Assembly: GCA_033032865.1 (NCBI GenBank)
Contig: JAWHQI010000028.1
Coordinates: forward strand, 7,397,001-7,461,000
DNA from: Dactylorhiza incarnata
Lineage: Eukaryota > Streptophyta > Magnoliopsida > Asparagales > Orchidaceae
Length of the DNA: 64,000 nucleotides
Reading direction: 5' to 3'
The notes beneath the pieces are model-generated. The model was not told the origin of the DNA. It saw nothing but the letters and a program-made list of their open reading frames with translations, and searched no databases. A program made the position numbers and the translations under genes. The first letter of the stretch is position 1; every line of letters starts with the position of its first letter. Shown here piece by piece: positions 10,939 to 22,325 of this stretch.

Positions 10939-11690
10939 TTAACAAAATTCAAATAATAAAACAACAGAAAAACATAGAGCATATATATCATCTGCTTTGG
11001 CTTTGTTTATCTGAGCTGGAGGTGACTTCACCAAATCAACTTTATTTGTTACTTCAACTGTAACTGGAAAACATTGATAATCTTCTTTAGCAAAGCAATC
11101 ATAGGAATTGGAGCTGTAACTGGAGCTTCTTCTATAACAACAACCATATGATTCTGCATCTGATTCTGCATCATAACTGCATCTGAAACTACAGCATATG
11201 GAGCTTCTTTCTAAAGTATCTTCCCTTATCAAAAAGCATCTCCCCCAGCCTATCAAAAGCTTCTTCATGAAACATTTAAAGCATCTTTCCCTATCAAAAG
11301 GAGCTTCTTCATGAAACACCTCCCCCTTCCTAGTTTCAGGAAGACCTGAAGCTAGGCCCCTAGAAGAAGGGACATTTGAAGAGGAGGAAGGGAATGATGC
11401 AATCTTATTTCCAGAAATTTATCCTGATAATGTTGTTGCATTCTTTGTCTTAAGGGTATGAACCCATTCCTTTATTTCTGCTACTGGGAGTTTGATCCAA
11501 TTGAAAATCCTTTGATATCAGTTGAAATCTCTGATATCAAAGGAAAGAGAGTTTGATCATGGTGGTCATGAACTTCTTAAGTTGTTGTTCTTCAAACAAA
11601 TGAAGAATGTCTTGGAAGAAATGACTGCTTGAGATAGTGGTGCTGTACCTGCAAAATGTCTCTAGTAGAGGTAGTGTTCCTCTCCTTATT
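10939..11690 (-). pseudogene. ORF2-like tail of element B (degraded)
   Basis: Minus-strand open pieces include a segment matching the tail of element X (here GEVFHEEAP, in X GEIIQEEEVP), then a Val/Lys-rich end (EVTNKVDLVKSPP). It is separated from the gag ORF by noncoding sequence. Interpreted as remains of the 3' reading frame of these gag-only elements; function unknown. Repeated GAGCTTCTTC and CATCTGATTCTG units disturb the frame. Confidence 0.4.
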
Positions 11691-11697
11691 TAATATG

Positions 11698-13133
11698 TTA
11701 GATGTTCTTGACCCAGACTACCTTGGGTCCTATTGTCTTTCCACAAAAATCTAAAATGTAAGATATCTCAGGCTGATCCTTATAGCCTTGTGGATGATAT
11801 CTCCTTGGAGGAATTATCCACTCAGTGAAAGAATTTTTAGTATATTGAGAATATGAATTCTTCAAATTTTTAGTAATTTTTCCGTTCGATGAATTTGGAT
11901 GAATTCGTCGATCGTCGTTCGACGGAGTGAAGTGCTTTCGTCGAGCGCCGTTCGATGGATAGATGTACTGAAATTCTGAGTTCAGCTTTCGTCGAGCTCC
12001 GTTCGGCGAATTCGTGGGATTTCGTCGAGCTCCGTTCGACGAATTCCGTTGAATTCCTTTATTCTTAATATTCTTGCTTGAAATATTTTTACTAGCATCT
12101 ATAACCTCTTTGCTCATGGCAGAAATGAATTTTATAGGTGTAGATAACATATTTCTCTTAAGAAAATGTGGTTCACTTGATGATGCACCCAAGCCCAGTC
12201 TGCCACTGAGTCTGGAATTCACTGTGCTTGTGATGTCCATCAGTTTGATACTTCTCCCATTGAGGGATTCTTCAAACATCGTAGCTTCAGATAACTTGTT
12301 CTCAATGAGAACAACATGTTCTCTGGAGGCAACCAATTCTTTCTTAAGATTGACATTATCTTCACTTAGTTGGTTCATTTCAGCCAACTTATTTTTGAGA
12401 GAGATTATTTCCTTCTCAGATTTAATTAAGTCTAAGCAAAGATTTTTGAATTCATCTTTGAATTCATTTGAATTAAAATCAAAGTTAGATATTACATGAT
12501 CACTGTCAACTTCAGATTCTGATTCATCTGAATTGTGTCCTGAGGCATTGATAGCCATCATGCAGAAGCTTCTTTCTTCTTCATCATCCTCATCATCACT
12601 GGAACTAGATGATGATGCATTTTCTGACTCACTGCTTGAGTCATAAATGGCCATCAAGCATTGGTCTTTTTCCTTTGATTCTTCTTCATCTTTGAAAGAA
12701 CTGGATGAAGACTCTGATTCTGACTCACTTCAAGATTCAGCTACAAAGCCTCTTCCTTTATGTTTGTGTTTGTGGGAGGAGGGCTTGCTGGAGTCTCTTT
12801 TCCTTCTTATGATTTTCTAGACACTCAGGCAGAATGTGTTCTGGTTTCCTGCAGCCATAACAAATAATTTTTTTAGAATTGGATTTATCATACCTTGGCT
12901 TTTCTCTTGATCTGGAGTCCTTCTTTCTGAAATCCTTCTTATCCATTTTATAAAATCTCTTGGCTAGTAGGCTCATAATTTCCATTTCTCCTGGAGCTTT
13001 TTCTTCCTCTTTTGTAGCTTGGAAAGTTATGCTTCTCTCCTTCTTGGATGCTGGAGATGAGGTAGATTGTTCAGCTTCTCTGGACTTGATAAGCTGCTCA
13101 TAGGATTTTAGCTTGCCTAACAAGGTCTCAGTA
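11698..13133 (-). pseudogene. gag of element B, C-terminal half (zinc knuckle, acidic, coiled coil, word hairpins)
   Basis: Continuation of the gag begun at 17,949 and cut by the solo LTR; one copy of TSD CAGTA is at 13,129-13,133. In order: TETLLGKLKSYEQLIKSREA, a basic stretch, a good CCHC knuckle CYGCRKPEHILPEC near 12,830-12,870, then a frame break near 12,730. A 319-codon frame (12,657-11,698) follows with a Ser/Asp/Glu-rich start, a coiled coil (KSEKEIISLKNKLAEMNQLS), a region with several SNGARR repeats (about 11,880-12,050), and an end containing GPKVVW. The SNGARR repeats are encoded by the same TTCGTCGA...TCGACGAA dyads that fill this element's LTR. Confidence 0.75.
11880..12050 (-). 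repeat. Four dyad-word hairpins inside the gag coding region of B
   Basis: TTCGTCGA followed by 6-7 nt and TCGACGAA (or one-base variants) at about 11,904-11,925, 11,936-11,957, 11,987-12,010 and 12,019-12,043. As RNA each would form a short stem-loop. Each encodes an SNGARR-like peptide. Confidence 0.75.
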
Positions 13134-16100
13134 TGTAACATGCCATTTCGCGCTAGACCACTCGGAGACGTTTTGACTACCCGGTTTTGGTATTTCCAGT
13201 GCGTGCTCGGATTTGGATTAATTGGGGGAGAGGAATAACAATATTGTTGTAGGAAATTTGGGAATGGAATAACAATATTGTTGTAGGAAATTTGGGAATG
13301 GAATAACAATATTGCTGTAATAACAATGTTATTTTTAGGATTCCGTTCGACGAACGTCGAAGGACAGCTTCGTTCGACGAACGTCGAAGAGGCAGCTGTG
13401 TTCGACGAAAGTCAAAGTATAGGCAGCGCTCGACAAATTAAATTAGGCAGCGCTCGACGAATTAATATTATGCAGCGCTCGACAAATTAAATTAGGCAGC
13501 GCTCGACGAATTAATATTAGGCAGCGCTCGACGAATTAGAATTAGCCGCAGATCAACAGAAATATAGCTGTTGCCGCCGTTCGACAAAAATCCAGATTTC
13601 GTCGATCTCAAATCTTAGCAGCGCCGTTCGACGAAAATCCCAGCGCTCGACAAAATATATCCTTCAGCGGTAGATGAATTTACAGTCGAACGGCGATCGA
13701 TGAATTGAAGAGCTCGACAAAATATATCCTTCAGCGGTAGACGAATTTACAGCCGAACGGCGATCGACGAAAATTGAAGCGTTCGACAAATTTACTGTTC
13801 CCGTTCGACGAATCTGGGAGTTTTTCTTCCCGTCGCCCGATAAAGCCTGAATGCTTCTATTTTAAGCTAGAAGTGGAATTAAAAAGTCAATAGATGGTTG
13901 GCACAAGTCTTGGAACTTGGAGATTGCATTAAATGCTCATTAATGTTCTCTCTCTCTCTTCATTCTCCATTAAGCCAAAAGTGCAGAACGCATAAAGGGC
14001 TGATCTCCTAATCCGAGAACTATTCATATTCTTCCTCTCCTTCTTCTTCTTTCTCTCACTTCAGGGAATTAGTTGGGGGAATCTTTGAAGGAGCAAAGCT
14101 TGGAGGAAATTTGGAGCTTGGCCGACCACCACCATGCTTCCATCAAGATGAGCTCCATCCATGCCGAAAAATAAGGTGACTTCCTCCCCTCTCCCTTGGT
14201 GCTAGCCTCTTAGATCATAATAGGAGAGATGAAGGCTCAAGAGAGCTTCTCGTGTGAGCTTTAATGGTGTTTCCTTAGGAAGTCCAAGCCGGAACCTCAA
14301 ATTTAGGGCATCGTTCGCCGCCAGGTCTTAGGAATCATTTCTTCTCTTCAAGAAGAAGGGATGGGATTTGATTTGGGGCAAACCCATGGTCGTTGAGGGA
14401 GAGTGAGGGGAATGTTTATTCAGGGATTTTTAGAAGGTGAAATGACCCAACTCATGTTTGGGGAAGATGATAAATAATACTCTGTTAAATGGGTTTTTCT
14501 TTTATGGTATAATATGTAATAAAGTTGATAACAGCTCCTTGCTTGGGGCTGTTTTATTTTACAACATTTCACTTGGCAATTAGGGGGTGAAATTGTGCAC
14601 AGCTGAGTTCAAGCCATTTTTTTAGGCTTGGTCCCACTGGAATTAGACTTCGGGCTCAACACGAATGTTGTAGCCCTCGGAAAGAGCTTTCCAACGATAG
14701 GTTACCCATTTTCTGAAGTGACATGTAGCTCCCTAAGGGTCCAGTCGAGTGGACTGTCCAGAAAGCTGGAATGGGTTTAGTGCATGATGTTTTTACTGTC
14801 CAGATTTCTGCAGTTGGCTTCATAGCAGATTTTTGGTAGGACCCTCTTAGATCTGGGTTTAGAACTCAACAGGAATGTTGTAGCCCTTGATGTTAGCTTT
14901 CCAAATTGGGGTGGATCGTAATGTTTGGACAACTGTAGCACCCAGAAATCCAGTTTTAGTAAACTGTGTCATAATACCTTCGATCTCAGTGTTTTGTGGA
15001 TTTCTCCCATTATATTGGTTGGATGCTCATGAATATTGGTAGAGACATTTGTGATAACAATATGTACATCCCTGTTGAAATTCATAATTTATGATTAAGT
15101 AGTATTAAAATTATTGTCGTGTTATTTCATAACTTGAAGGGGATATAAATGCTGAATATGAAGCCTGTTTGGGCCGGAATTTTGTATGAATCATGTATAT
15201 GCTAGCATTGGCTCGTGATAATGATTTCAGATTTATTTCTGTTAAGATGACTCCTTGAATGAACCTTCAATTGTAGATTTATGTGGAATCATAAAAAGTA
15301 CATGTATGAATTAATATTCATATCGCTTGATAATCTATTGGATGGTGTAGATTGGTGATAACCTCTCCATAAGGTTGATAGCTTTAATCGTGTTGAAACA
15401 CGTTGTGATTTGTACATAAAACGATCGAATATTGGTGATATGTTCGGGCTTACATATTTAGTAGAATATGAATATGACGTCGTACGCACAAGTAGTCCTA
15501 CAGGATCTTGTAGAGTAATTTCCATGATATACACTCGCTACTGCATAGAGTCATGATAGCTCGGTATGGATAGCATTGATGGATCAGTGTGGATTATAAG
15601 ATATGGTTATATCTTATGGTGAAATGTTAAGGACCCGGTGGTTGGGAGCCTTGGATGCTAATTAGCATCGGTTGAGTTGGTATGATGTGAAAGGTAAGAA
15701 GGCTCCATTCGTGAGTCCTTGGGTGCTTGATAGCACGGTTTATGCATGGGAATTACATGAAGGTGCATGGTTCACACATGGTGGTGTAGTGATCCTGGTT
15801 GAAGGATTACTTGTGGCGGGTCTACGGGCTTGCTAGTCGTGACACCGACAGAAGCCGGCAGTTAGACTCTAGACCGGTTGGGTTGGACTCTTGGTGCTCA
15901 CCTACCCAAGTCCCCTTCTGTGTCCTTGGAGGCTCCGCTGTGTGTTCTTAGCGTCGAGCAGTACGCAGGGGCTCCGCTGTGTGTTCTTAGCATTGAGGCG
16001 TACATAGGCCTAGGTCTGATAGTGTTCATACCCACCTAGTTGTGGAGGAGCCCATTCCACAGTCTCCATCTGGCCACGACGCGAGGTGCCTGAGTGGTTA

Positions 16101-17345
16101 GCTATCCTCGAAAAGCGGGAACTAAAGGTCTATGTCGACATAGCAAAATGCATGGGTGAGTTCATCATATCATAATCATTGTATTACATTCATCCTGCAT
16201 AATCATAGCATTGCACCGCATCGGGTCCATCATATAAATTAGTATGGGCTCTTTTATATGATGGGTCCCAAATTGGAAACCTTAACTTATAAGTTTGTAT
16301 GGGAATTCATATAAGTTAAGGTACGATATGAACTTCTTACTTATGTACTTGTTCACTACTTGCTTACATTCTGTCATTGCCTTACTACTTGTTAGCTGTG
16401 CTTATTATACCTGTTTCTAGTACTTGCATTTATTACCATTGCTACTTATATACTTATGAACAGCTTAGTTAGTGTCATTGCAAGTACTTGGGTACTTATA
16501 CAACCGACATGTATATACAACCATTCCTGTCACCTGCTTGTATATTATTGCTTATATTGCACCTTTCCTTCCTTTCCTTCCTTTCCTTCCTTTCCTTCCT
16601 TTCCTTCCTTTCCTTCCCTTCCTTTCCTTCCTTTCCTTCCCTTCCTTTCCTTCCTTTCCTTCCTTTCCTTCCCTTCCTTCCCTTCCTTTCCTTCCCTTCC
16701 TTCCCTTCCTTCCCTTCCTTTCCTTCCCTTCCTTCCCTTCCTTCCCTTCCTTCCCTTCCTTCCCTTCCTTCCCTTCCTTTCCTTCCTTTCCTTCCTTTCC
16801 TTCCTTTCCTTCCTTTCCTTCCGCCAAGGCAGTCCTTCCTTTCCTTCCTTTCCTTCCGCCCAGTGCCTTGGAGTCGCCGGGGGAGCGGATGTGAAGCCAC
16901 TTAGTCTTTATGACTAACGGTTGCTACGTCCCTCTTTTTAGGAGTGTTCCTTAGAGCAGCAGTGCACGGTGCTGGAGGAGGATAGTCAGGTCAGGATGAC
17001 AGGGTCGGAGACCATGATACCTTGGCTACCGTCAGTGACAGAGGCGAGTGAGTGTTTTGAGATGTAGCCCTTGGGGCATTTAGCTTGATACTCTGATGAT
17101 TTGCAGGAGCTTGTGTAGCTTTCTGTCTTTCTTGTACTTACTGTTTGGACATTATTACTTATTGTGAATCTATGGCTTTTAATGCTTTCTTTTATTGATG
17201 GGTTGGCGCTGTTTGTTGGTTTGGTCGGCAGGATAGGCATCTTGTGGGGGAGGCTAGCTCGTGTGCTGGCGCTTCCGCAAGGCGGCTGTCCTGGGCATAA
17301 GACTTCCCTCGGCCGTGTTTTGTGTTCCGGGAGGGGGGTCTTACA
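13134..17345 (-). mobile_element. Giant (4.2 kb) solo LTR of gypsy type, TSD CAGTA
   Basis: Plus-strand ends are TGTAACATGCC and GGGGTCTTACA. On the minus strand it begins TGTAAGACCCC like G2, so it lies on the minus strand. CAGTA occurs at 13,129-13,133 and 17,346-17,350. It splits the gag of B exactly. It contains a 29-bp tandem repeat at 13,226-13,320, a TCGACGAA word cluster at 13,340-13,830, a repeated GGCTCCGCTGTGTGTTCTTA unit at 15,930-16,000, and a pyrimidine tract at 16,562-16,858. No credible protein was found in it. Confidence 0.85.
16562..16858 (+). repeat. Polypyrimidine microsatellite (CTTTCCTTCC)n / (CCTTCCCTT)n
   Basis: About 270 bp of nearly pure C/T in 9-10-nt units on the plus strand, interrupted once by GCCAAGGCAG at 16,823-16,832. 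It produces long meaningless open frames in all plus frames. Mirror-repeat polypyrimidine DNA can form triplex (H-DNA). Confidence 0.9.
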
Positions 17346-17350
17346 CAGTA

Positions 17351-17949
17351 GAGATCTCATTGAGGCTTCTGGCTTCCTTGATTGGCCAGATCCTAGAGTC
17401 CCATGTGCTGGGGAAGCACATTAGGATCTTATCATTTATCTCAGTGATAGAGATCACTTTGTCCAGAGACTTCAGCTCATTGATTATGAGGCTGAGCCTG
17501 TTGTACATATCTGCAACACTCTCAGATTCTCCTTTCTTGAAATTTTCATACTGAGAGATGAGATGAGATCTTCTATCTTTTCTCTCATCTGCTGATCCTT
17601 CAACCATATTGTTGAGTGAAATCCAGATTTCTCTTGCTGAAGTGCATTCCACAACTTTTTGGAAAATGTCATCAGATATTGTTTGTGCCAAGATATTCAT
17701 TGTTTTGGCATCTGCACTTCTTTGTTTCTCTTGAGCATATGTCCACTCAGGAGGTGGAACAGCATTGTTGTTTGCTGCTGTTTCAGTACTTGTTGTTGCT
17801 GTAGGAGCAGGAGGTCCTGTCAAAATAACATTAAAAATATCTTCGTCAATAGAATTCATGTATAATCTGATCCTTGCCTTCCATAGTGCAAACTTATTTA
17901 GATTGCACATAGGAGGTCTTGTGCTTAAGTATTCTTTATTTTGTGCCAT
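17351..17949 (-). pseudogene. gag of element B, N-terminal half
   Basis: ATG at 17,949, about 150 nt inside the primer site. The roughly 200-residue segment has MAQNKEYLSTRPPMCNLNKF, a copia gag UBN2 domain (TSAREIWISLNNMVEGSADE, YNRLSLIINELKSLD) and ends at LNEIST, where the TSD of the solo LTR begins. The next residues resume at 13,128. It is intact within this half. It pairs with the 5' LTR at 18,114; element C has a clear homolog. Confidence 0.8.
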
Positions 17950-18101
17950 GAGTTTTTAGAAAAATAATACTCTAGAAAAACTTAAGATCTAATTTATCTT
18001 TTGATTCAGGTGTTAGCCTGTAAACAATCAATCAACCTCTGATACCAATTGAAAGTCCTCAATTGAAAGTATCAGATGTTTTCTTGTATAACCAAACATG
18101 C

Positions 18102-18113
18102 TTTGATACCAAT
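18102..18113 (-). promoter_or_regulatory. Primer-binding site of element B, with a second copy at 18,040-18,053
   Basis: The minus strand reads ATTGGTATCAAAGC next to LTR end TGAAAATG. An almost identical stretch (CTCTGATACCAATTGAAAG on plus) occurs about 60 bp further in. The inner copy matches tRNA-Met better than the one beside the LTR. Confidence 0.7.
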
Positions 18114-19545
18114 TGAAAATGAGGTTAGATCTTAGATTTACTCTAGAGAGGGGGGTGAATAGAGTATTAAAAACTTTTAACTTATTTCTATAGCGGAATT
18201 AAAATTGTGATATTTATAAGTGTATAACAAAGTGAGTTATAAAAACAAAATAAAGAAATCACACAGCACAGCACAGAAGAATAAACACAAACACAGAGGA
18301 CACAAGGATCTATAGTGGTTCCCCAAACAACCTGGGTACATCCACTCTTCTACCACACTTGGTAGGAATCCACTACAGGTTTTTGATCAGGTGCCCTGCC
18401 ACCAATGGAGTTTTGATCAGGTGCCCAAAACACCAACTACAGGTTTTTGTTCAGGTGCCCTGCCACCAAACAGTTAACTTTTGAAGGGAGTTAGAACCCT
18501 GTACAAGATGGGAAAAAGAAGGTTTATGAAGTTCTTCTCTGTCAAAAATCTGAGAGAAGACTAGTGGATTGTGTTGTTGTAAAGCTCCCCCTGTCTGATA
18601 GAAATGGTTGACAGTTGGTGATGGAGCTTTCACTTGAATGAATCAAATCTTCTTTGAAGCTGATGAATCTGAGAGACAATGTTTCTCAGATTTGTTGTTG
18701 CTCTTGAAGATTTGGACTTGCAGTAGTAATCTGAGAGATTAATCTTGTTAATGTTCTCAGAGAATGAATGTGCTGCTTGAGGATGAACACTGTAAATCTT
18801 TTTGACTTCTTGTGTATTTTCCTCTCTAGAATATCTTCTCTGTCGACTGATACTTTTCCATTGTGTATGTGGTACTACTCTCTTTCTTTCTTTCTTTCTT
18901 TGACAATATAACTCTGATTTTAATTTCAAATCCTTTGAATAAGGAATATAATAATCAAGAGGATTAATTCTTGGAACTTCAAGCAAGACTTTAATTCCTT
19001 TTCCTTTTCCAATATGCCAAACGACTACTTTCTCGGGAAGAGAATGGAAAGGAATAAAATAGAAGAAGGAATTAAATTCTTGTCTTATCTGAAAATAAAT
19101 AACTGCAAAGAATAGATCCATTGCTGATAGTCGATCTGAGTTCAAAGAATAGAATAAAACTGATCTGTAGAAAATTCGTCGAGCTGAGATAAGAATTCGT
19201 CGATCTGAAGGTTGAGTTCGTCGAACTGAATGTTGGTTTCGTCGAACAGAACTTCTGTTGTTGATTCGTCGAACGCAGACTGGAGTTCATCGATCTCAAG
19301 TTGGAGTTCGTTGAACTGAAGAATAGACTGCTTAATCTGGCTAGAAGAATTGAATTAGTCGATCTGAGAAGCACTTTCGTCGAACATAGAATATAGTTCG
19401 TCGAACGCTGAGAATTGGGAAGTTCGTCAAACGCTGAGACTTGGCAAGTTCGTCGAACGCTGAGACTTGGCAAATTCGTCGAACTGGAGCAAGACGTTCG
19501 TCGAATGCAGAATGCATTTCATTGAACACAGATAGCAGGAGTTTA
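18114..19545 (-). repeat. 5' LTR of element B (outer end deleted)
   Basis: Collinear with 9,345-10,670. Contains the box CTAGAGAGGGGGGTGAATAG (18,144-18,163), repeats of CTACAGGTTTTTGATCAGG (18,373-18,470), and TTCGTCGAACG words at 19,170-19,530. It ends at GATAGCAG, fused to G2 gag. Confidence 0.8.
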
Positions 19546-19929
19546 TGACCCTGGTCAATATGGCTCGTTCCTTGGAGAGGGATATGAAGCGGTCCCAAAG
19601 CAGGAAGGACCTAGCTGTGGTAAAGCCAGAGTTCAAAGCACCGAGCTCTGCGAAGTCTGGGCAAGGCAAATGGAGGAATAGAGCGAGGCCTTCTGGGTCA
19701 GCTCAACCTGCTGCATCGGGAGTGACGACTAGGTGAGGCCCACTCATCTATTTTAACTATGGCAGGCTGGGGAATTATGCTCGCGAGCATCGCAGCGTCT
19801 CCCAGAAAGGGAAGATAGCGGATAAAGGAAAGGCGGCAGAGTCACCTACATCCCATGCTGCTCCAGCCCAGCCTAGGGTGTACAATCTTGGCCAGCATGA
19901 GGCCATAAAACAAATCGATGTGGTGACAG

Positions 19930-20007
19930 GTATGCGTTAGTATACAACTTTTGTTGCTTTTTATACTTCATACCTTGTGCATTGCTTGTTAACATTATGT
20001 GTATTAG
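19930..20007 (+). other. Putative intron between gag and protease of G2
   Basis: GTATGC at 19,930 and GTATTAG at 20,007. Removing it joins ATCGATGTGGTGACA to GGCTTTGTCTTAATATTTAAC in one frame and gives the usual residues leading into the protease DTG site. Unspliced, the frame stops within a few codons. Confidence 0.6.
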
Positions 20008-21365
20008 GCTTTGTCTTAATATTTAACACTCCGGCGAGAGCACTATTTGACACGGGATCTTCGCATTCCTTTCAATCGGAGGCCTTCATACAGCAACTTG
20101 GAGTGCCTTCATCCTTGATAAAAGGAAAGTTAGATGTGATGCTACCCAATGGGTGCTCTATGCATGCGGATCGAGGCTGTGTTGTAACGGTACAAATAGG
20201 AAGTCAAGATTTCGATTTGGAAGCACTAATACTGCCACTTTCGGAGTTCAATGTGATCTTTGGTATGGACTGGCTATCTGCGCAGCAGGCCTACATTGAT
20301 TGCACTTCTAAGGAGGTCATACTGGGGAGGAATATCGAATGTGCGACTACGTTTGCTGGTTTGCGTGGATCGAGCAAGACGTTGATGTCTGCTGTCCAAG
20401 TAGTCAAGGCAGTTCGGCAGGGCGTAGAATTGTGTTTTGTGCTAGTGGGGGTTGCAAAGCCTCAGCCCAGTCTGAGTGACGTTCCTGTTATCTCTGAGTA
20501 TCCTGATGTGTTTCCTAAAGATCACCCTAGGGCACCACCTCAGCGAGATATAGACTTCACTATAGAGCTGGTGCCAGGTACCAAGCCTATGTCACGCTCT
20601 CTATACCGAATTGCGCCAAAAGAGATGGCGGAGTTGAAAGCTCGGTTACAGGAGTTGCTAGAGCAAGGCTATATACGCCCAAGTACCATCCCCTTGGGGT
20701 GCTCCGGACCTCTTTGTGAAGAAGAAGGACGGAAGTCTGCGTCTATGCATAGACTATCGAGAATTGAACAAGCTGACCGAGAAGAACAAGTATCTGATTC
20801 CTCGAATCGATGACTTGTTTGATCAGCTAGTCGAATCAACGGTGTATTCAAAGCTGGATCTTAAGTCTGGATACTAACAGTTGCGGATTCGGGAGTGCGA
20901 CATTCCCAAGACGGCATTTAGTACCCGCTACGGTCACTATGAGTTTACCGTTATGCCGTTTGTACTGATGAATGCACCATCAGTGTTCATGGATCTGATG
21001 AATAGGACCTTTAGAGAGTGCCATGACCGGTTTGTGATCGTCTTTATTGATGATATTCTGGTATACTCTCAGTCTGAAGAAGAACACGCGATTCATTTAC
21101 GCGTAGTTTTGGAGACCCTGCGACGAAGTCAGCTGTATGCCAAGTTCTCCAAATGTGAGTTTTGGCTAACCTCGGTGGCGTTCCTTGGTCATGTGGTGAG
21201 TGGTGAGGGTATCGCGGTAGATCCGGCAAAGATAGTTGCTATCCAGGAGTGGCCCGTTTTGAAGACAGTAGCAGAAGTTATGAGTTTCCTTGGACTTCCC
21301 GGCTATTATCGGCGCTTCGTGGAGAACTTTTCGCGGATTGCTCTTCCTCTCACAACCTTGACAAG

Positions 21366-21831
21366 TATGCAAACAGGAAAAATAAGACCGGAAAAATGGA
21401 GAATAACAATTTTTATTTCCAAAAAACTTGATTATTACAAAAGTATAACCTCATTTATATAGAATGGAGGAGAGAGAAGAGATTACAAATAAACAATGTA
21501 AGACTAAACACTATACAGGACAAAATACAGAACTTGGCGGTTAGACATAGGGAGACCGCCGAGACTGCTGAGACCGCTCGGTCTGAGATAACAGACCCCG
21601 CTCCTGAACCCTCCAGAGAACAAGCGTTCTGTAAAGGATAGACCGCAGGAAGTAGGGCTAGACCGCCTGTCTTTATCTTCAACTCGCCAAGCCTCAGAGA
21701 CCGCGCGGTCTGAAACGAACAGACCGCCAGAGAGAAAGGAATCTAGACTGCCTAGTCACCAACCAGACCGCCCGGTCTCTAGACAGACCGCACGGTCTCC
21801 AGACAGACCGCTCAGTCTCAACACTTCAACA
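21366..21831 (-). mobile_element. 466-bp solo LTR with AGACCGCNCGGTCT words, TSD ACAAG
   Basis: Inserted in the RT/RNase H connection of G2. ACAAG at 21,361-21,365 and 21,832-21,836; removing the insert restores the frame. The minus strand begins TGTTGAAGTGTTG and ends near TTGCATA; a TATATAAATG stretch lies at about 21,450-21,460 (minus). Five 14-bp palindromic words at 21,571, 21,698, 21,765, 21,785 and 21,805 (the last with one mismatch). Confidence 0.8.
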
Positions 21832-22325
21832 ACAAGGAAGGATCAGAAGTTCGTTTGGTCACCAGCGTGTGCACGAGCTTTTGAGGAGTTAAAGAGTCGT
21901 CTGACCACAGCACCAATCATGTGTTTGCCATGTGTTGCAGAAGGCTATGAAATTTACAGCGATGCGTCAGGGAGCTGCTTAGGCTGCGTACTTCTTCAGA
22001 ATGGTCAAGTGATAGCTTATGGCTCTCGCCAGTTGAAAGTGCATGAGCGGAACACGATCCATGACTTGGAGTTGGCGGCCATGATCTTCGCTCTGAAATT
22101 GTGGCGACACTACTTGTATGGCATGAAGGTTTATATCTTTACGGACCATAAGAGCCTAAAGTATCTGCTAAATCAGAAAGAGCTCAATATGCGACAGCGA
22201 AGGTGGATGGAGTTCCTGGGGGACTACACTTTCGAGATACACTATACTCCCGGGAAGAAAAACATCATCGCAGATTCATTGAGCCGAAGAACTTCTGCGC
22301 AAGCCAGCTTGGACGAAATTCTTTT

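Larger units (their letters stand above)
9345..19545 (-). mobile_element. B: gag-only copia-type element with TTCGTCGAACG words
   Basis: Minus-strand element: 5' LTR 19,545-18,114 (outer end lost), primer site, gag split by a giant solo LTR, 3' noncoding and ORF2-like remains, PPT near 10,806-10,820, 3' LTR 10,805-9,345. The right LTR stops at GATAGCAG, whereas the left LTR continues about 125 bp further. Sequence beyond the stop is G2 gag, so a deletion joined LTR to gag. No pol domains. Confidence 0.8.

Noticed and set aside
12074..12499. 141-codon plus frame
   Set aside because: Antisense shadow of the gag coiled coil of element B.
16456..16917. Long plus- and minus-strand frames rich in FPSFPS or GKEGKE
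   Set aside because: Artefact of the pyrimidine microsatellite.
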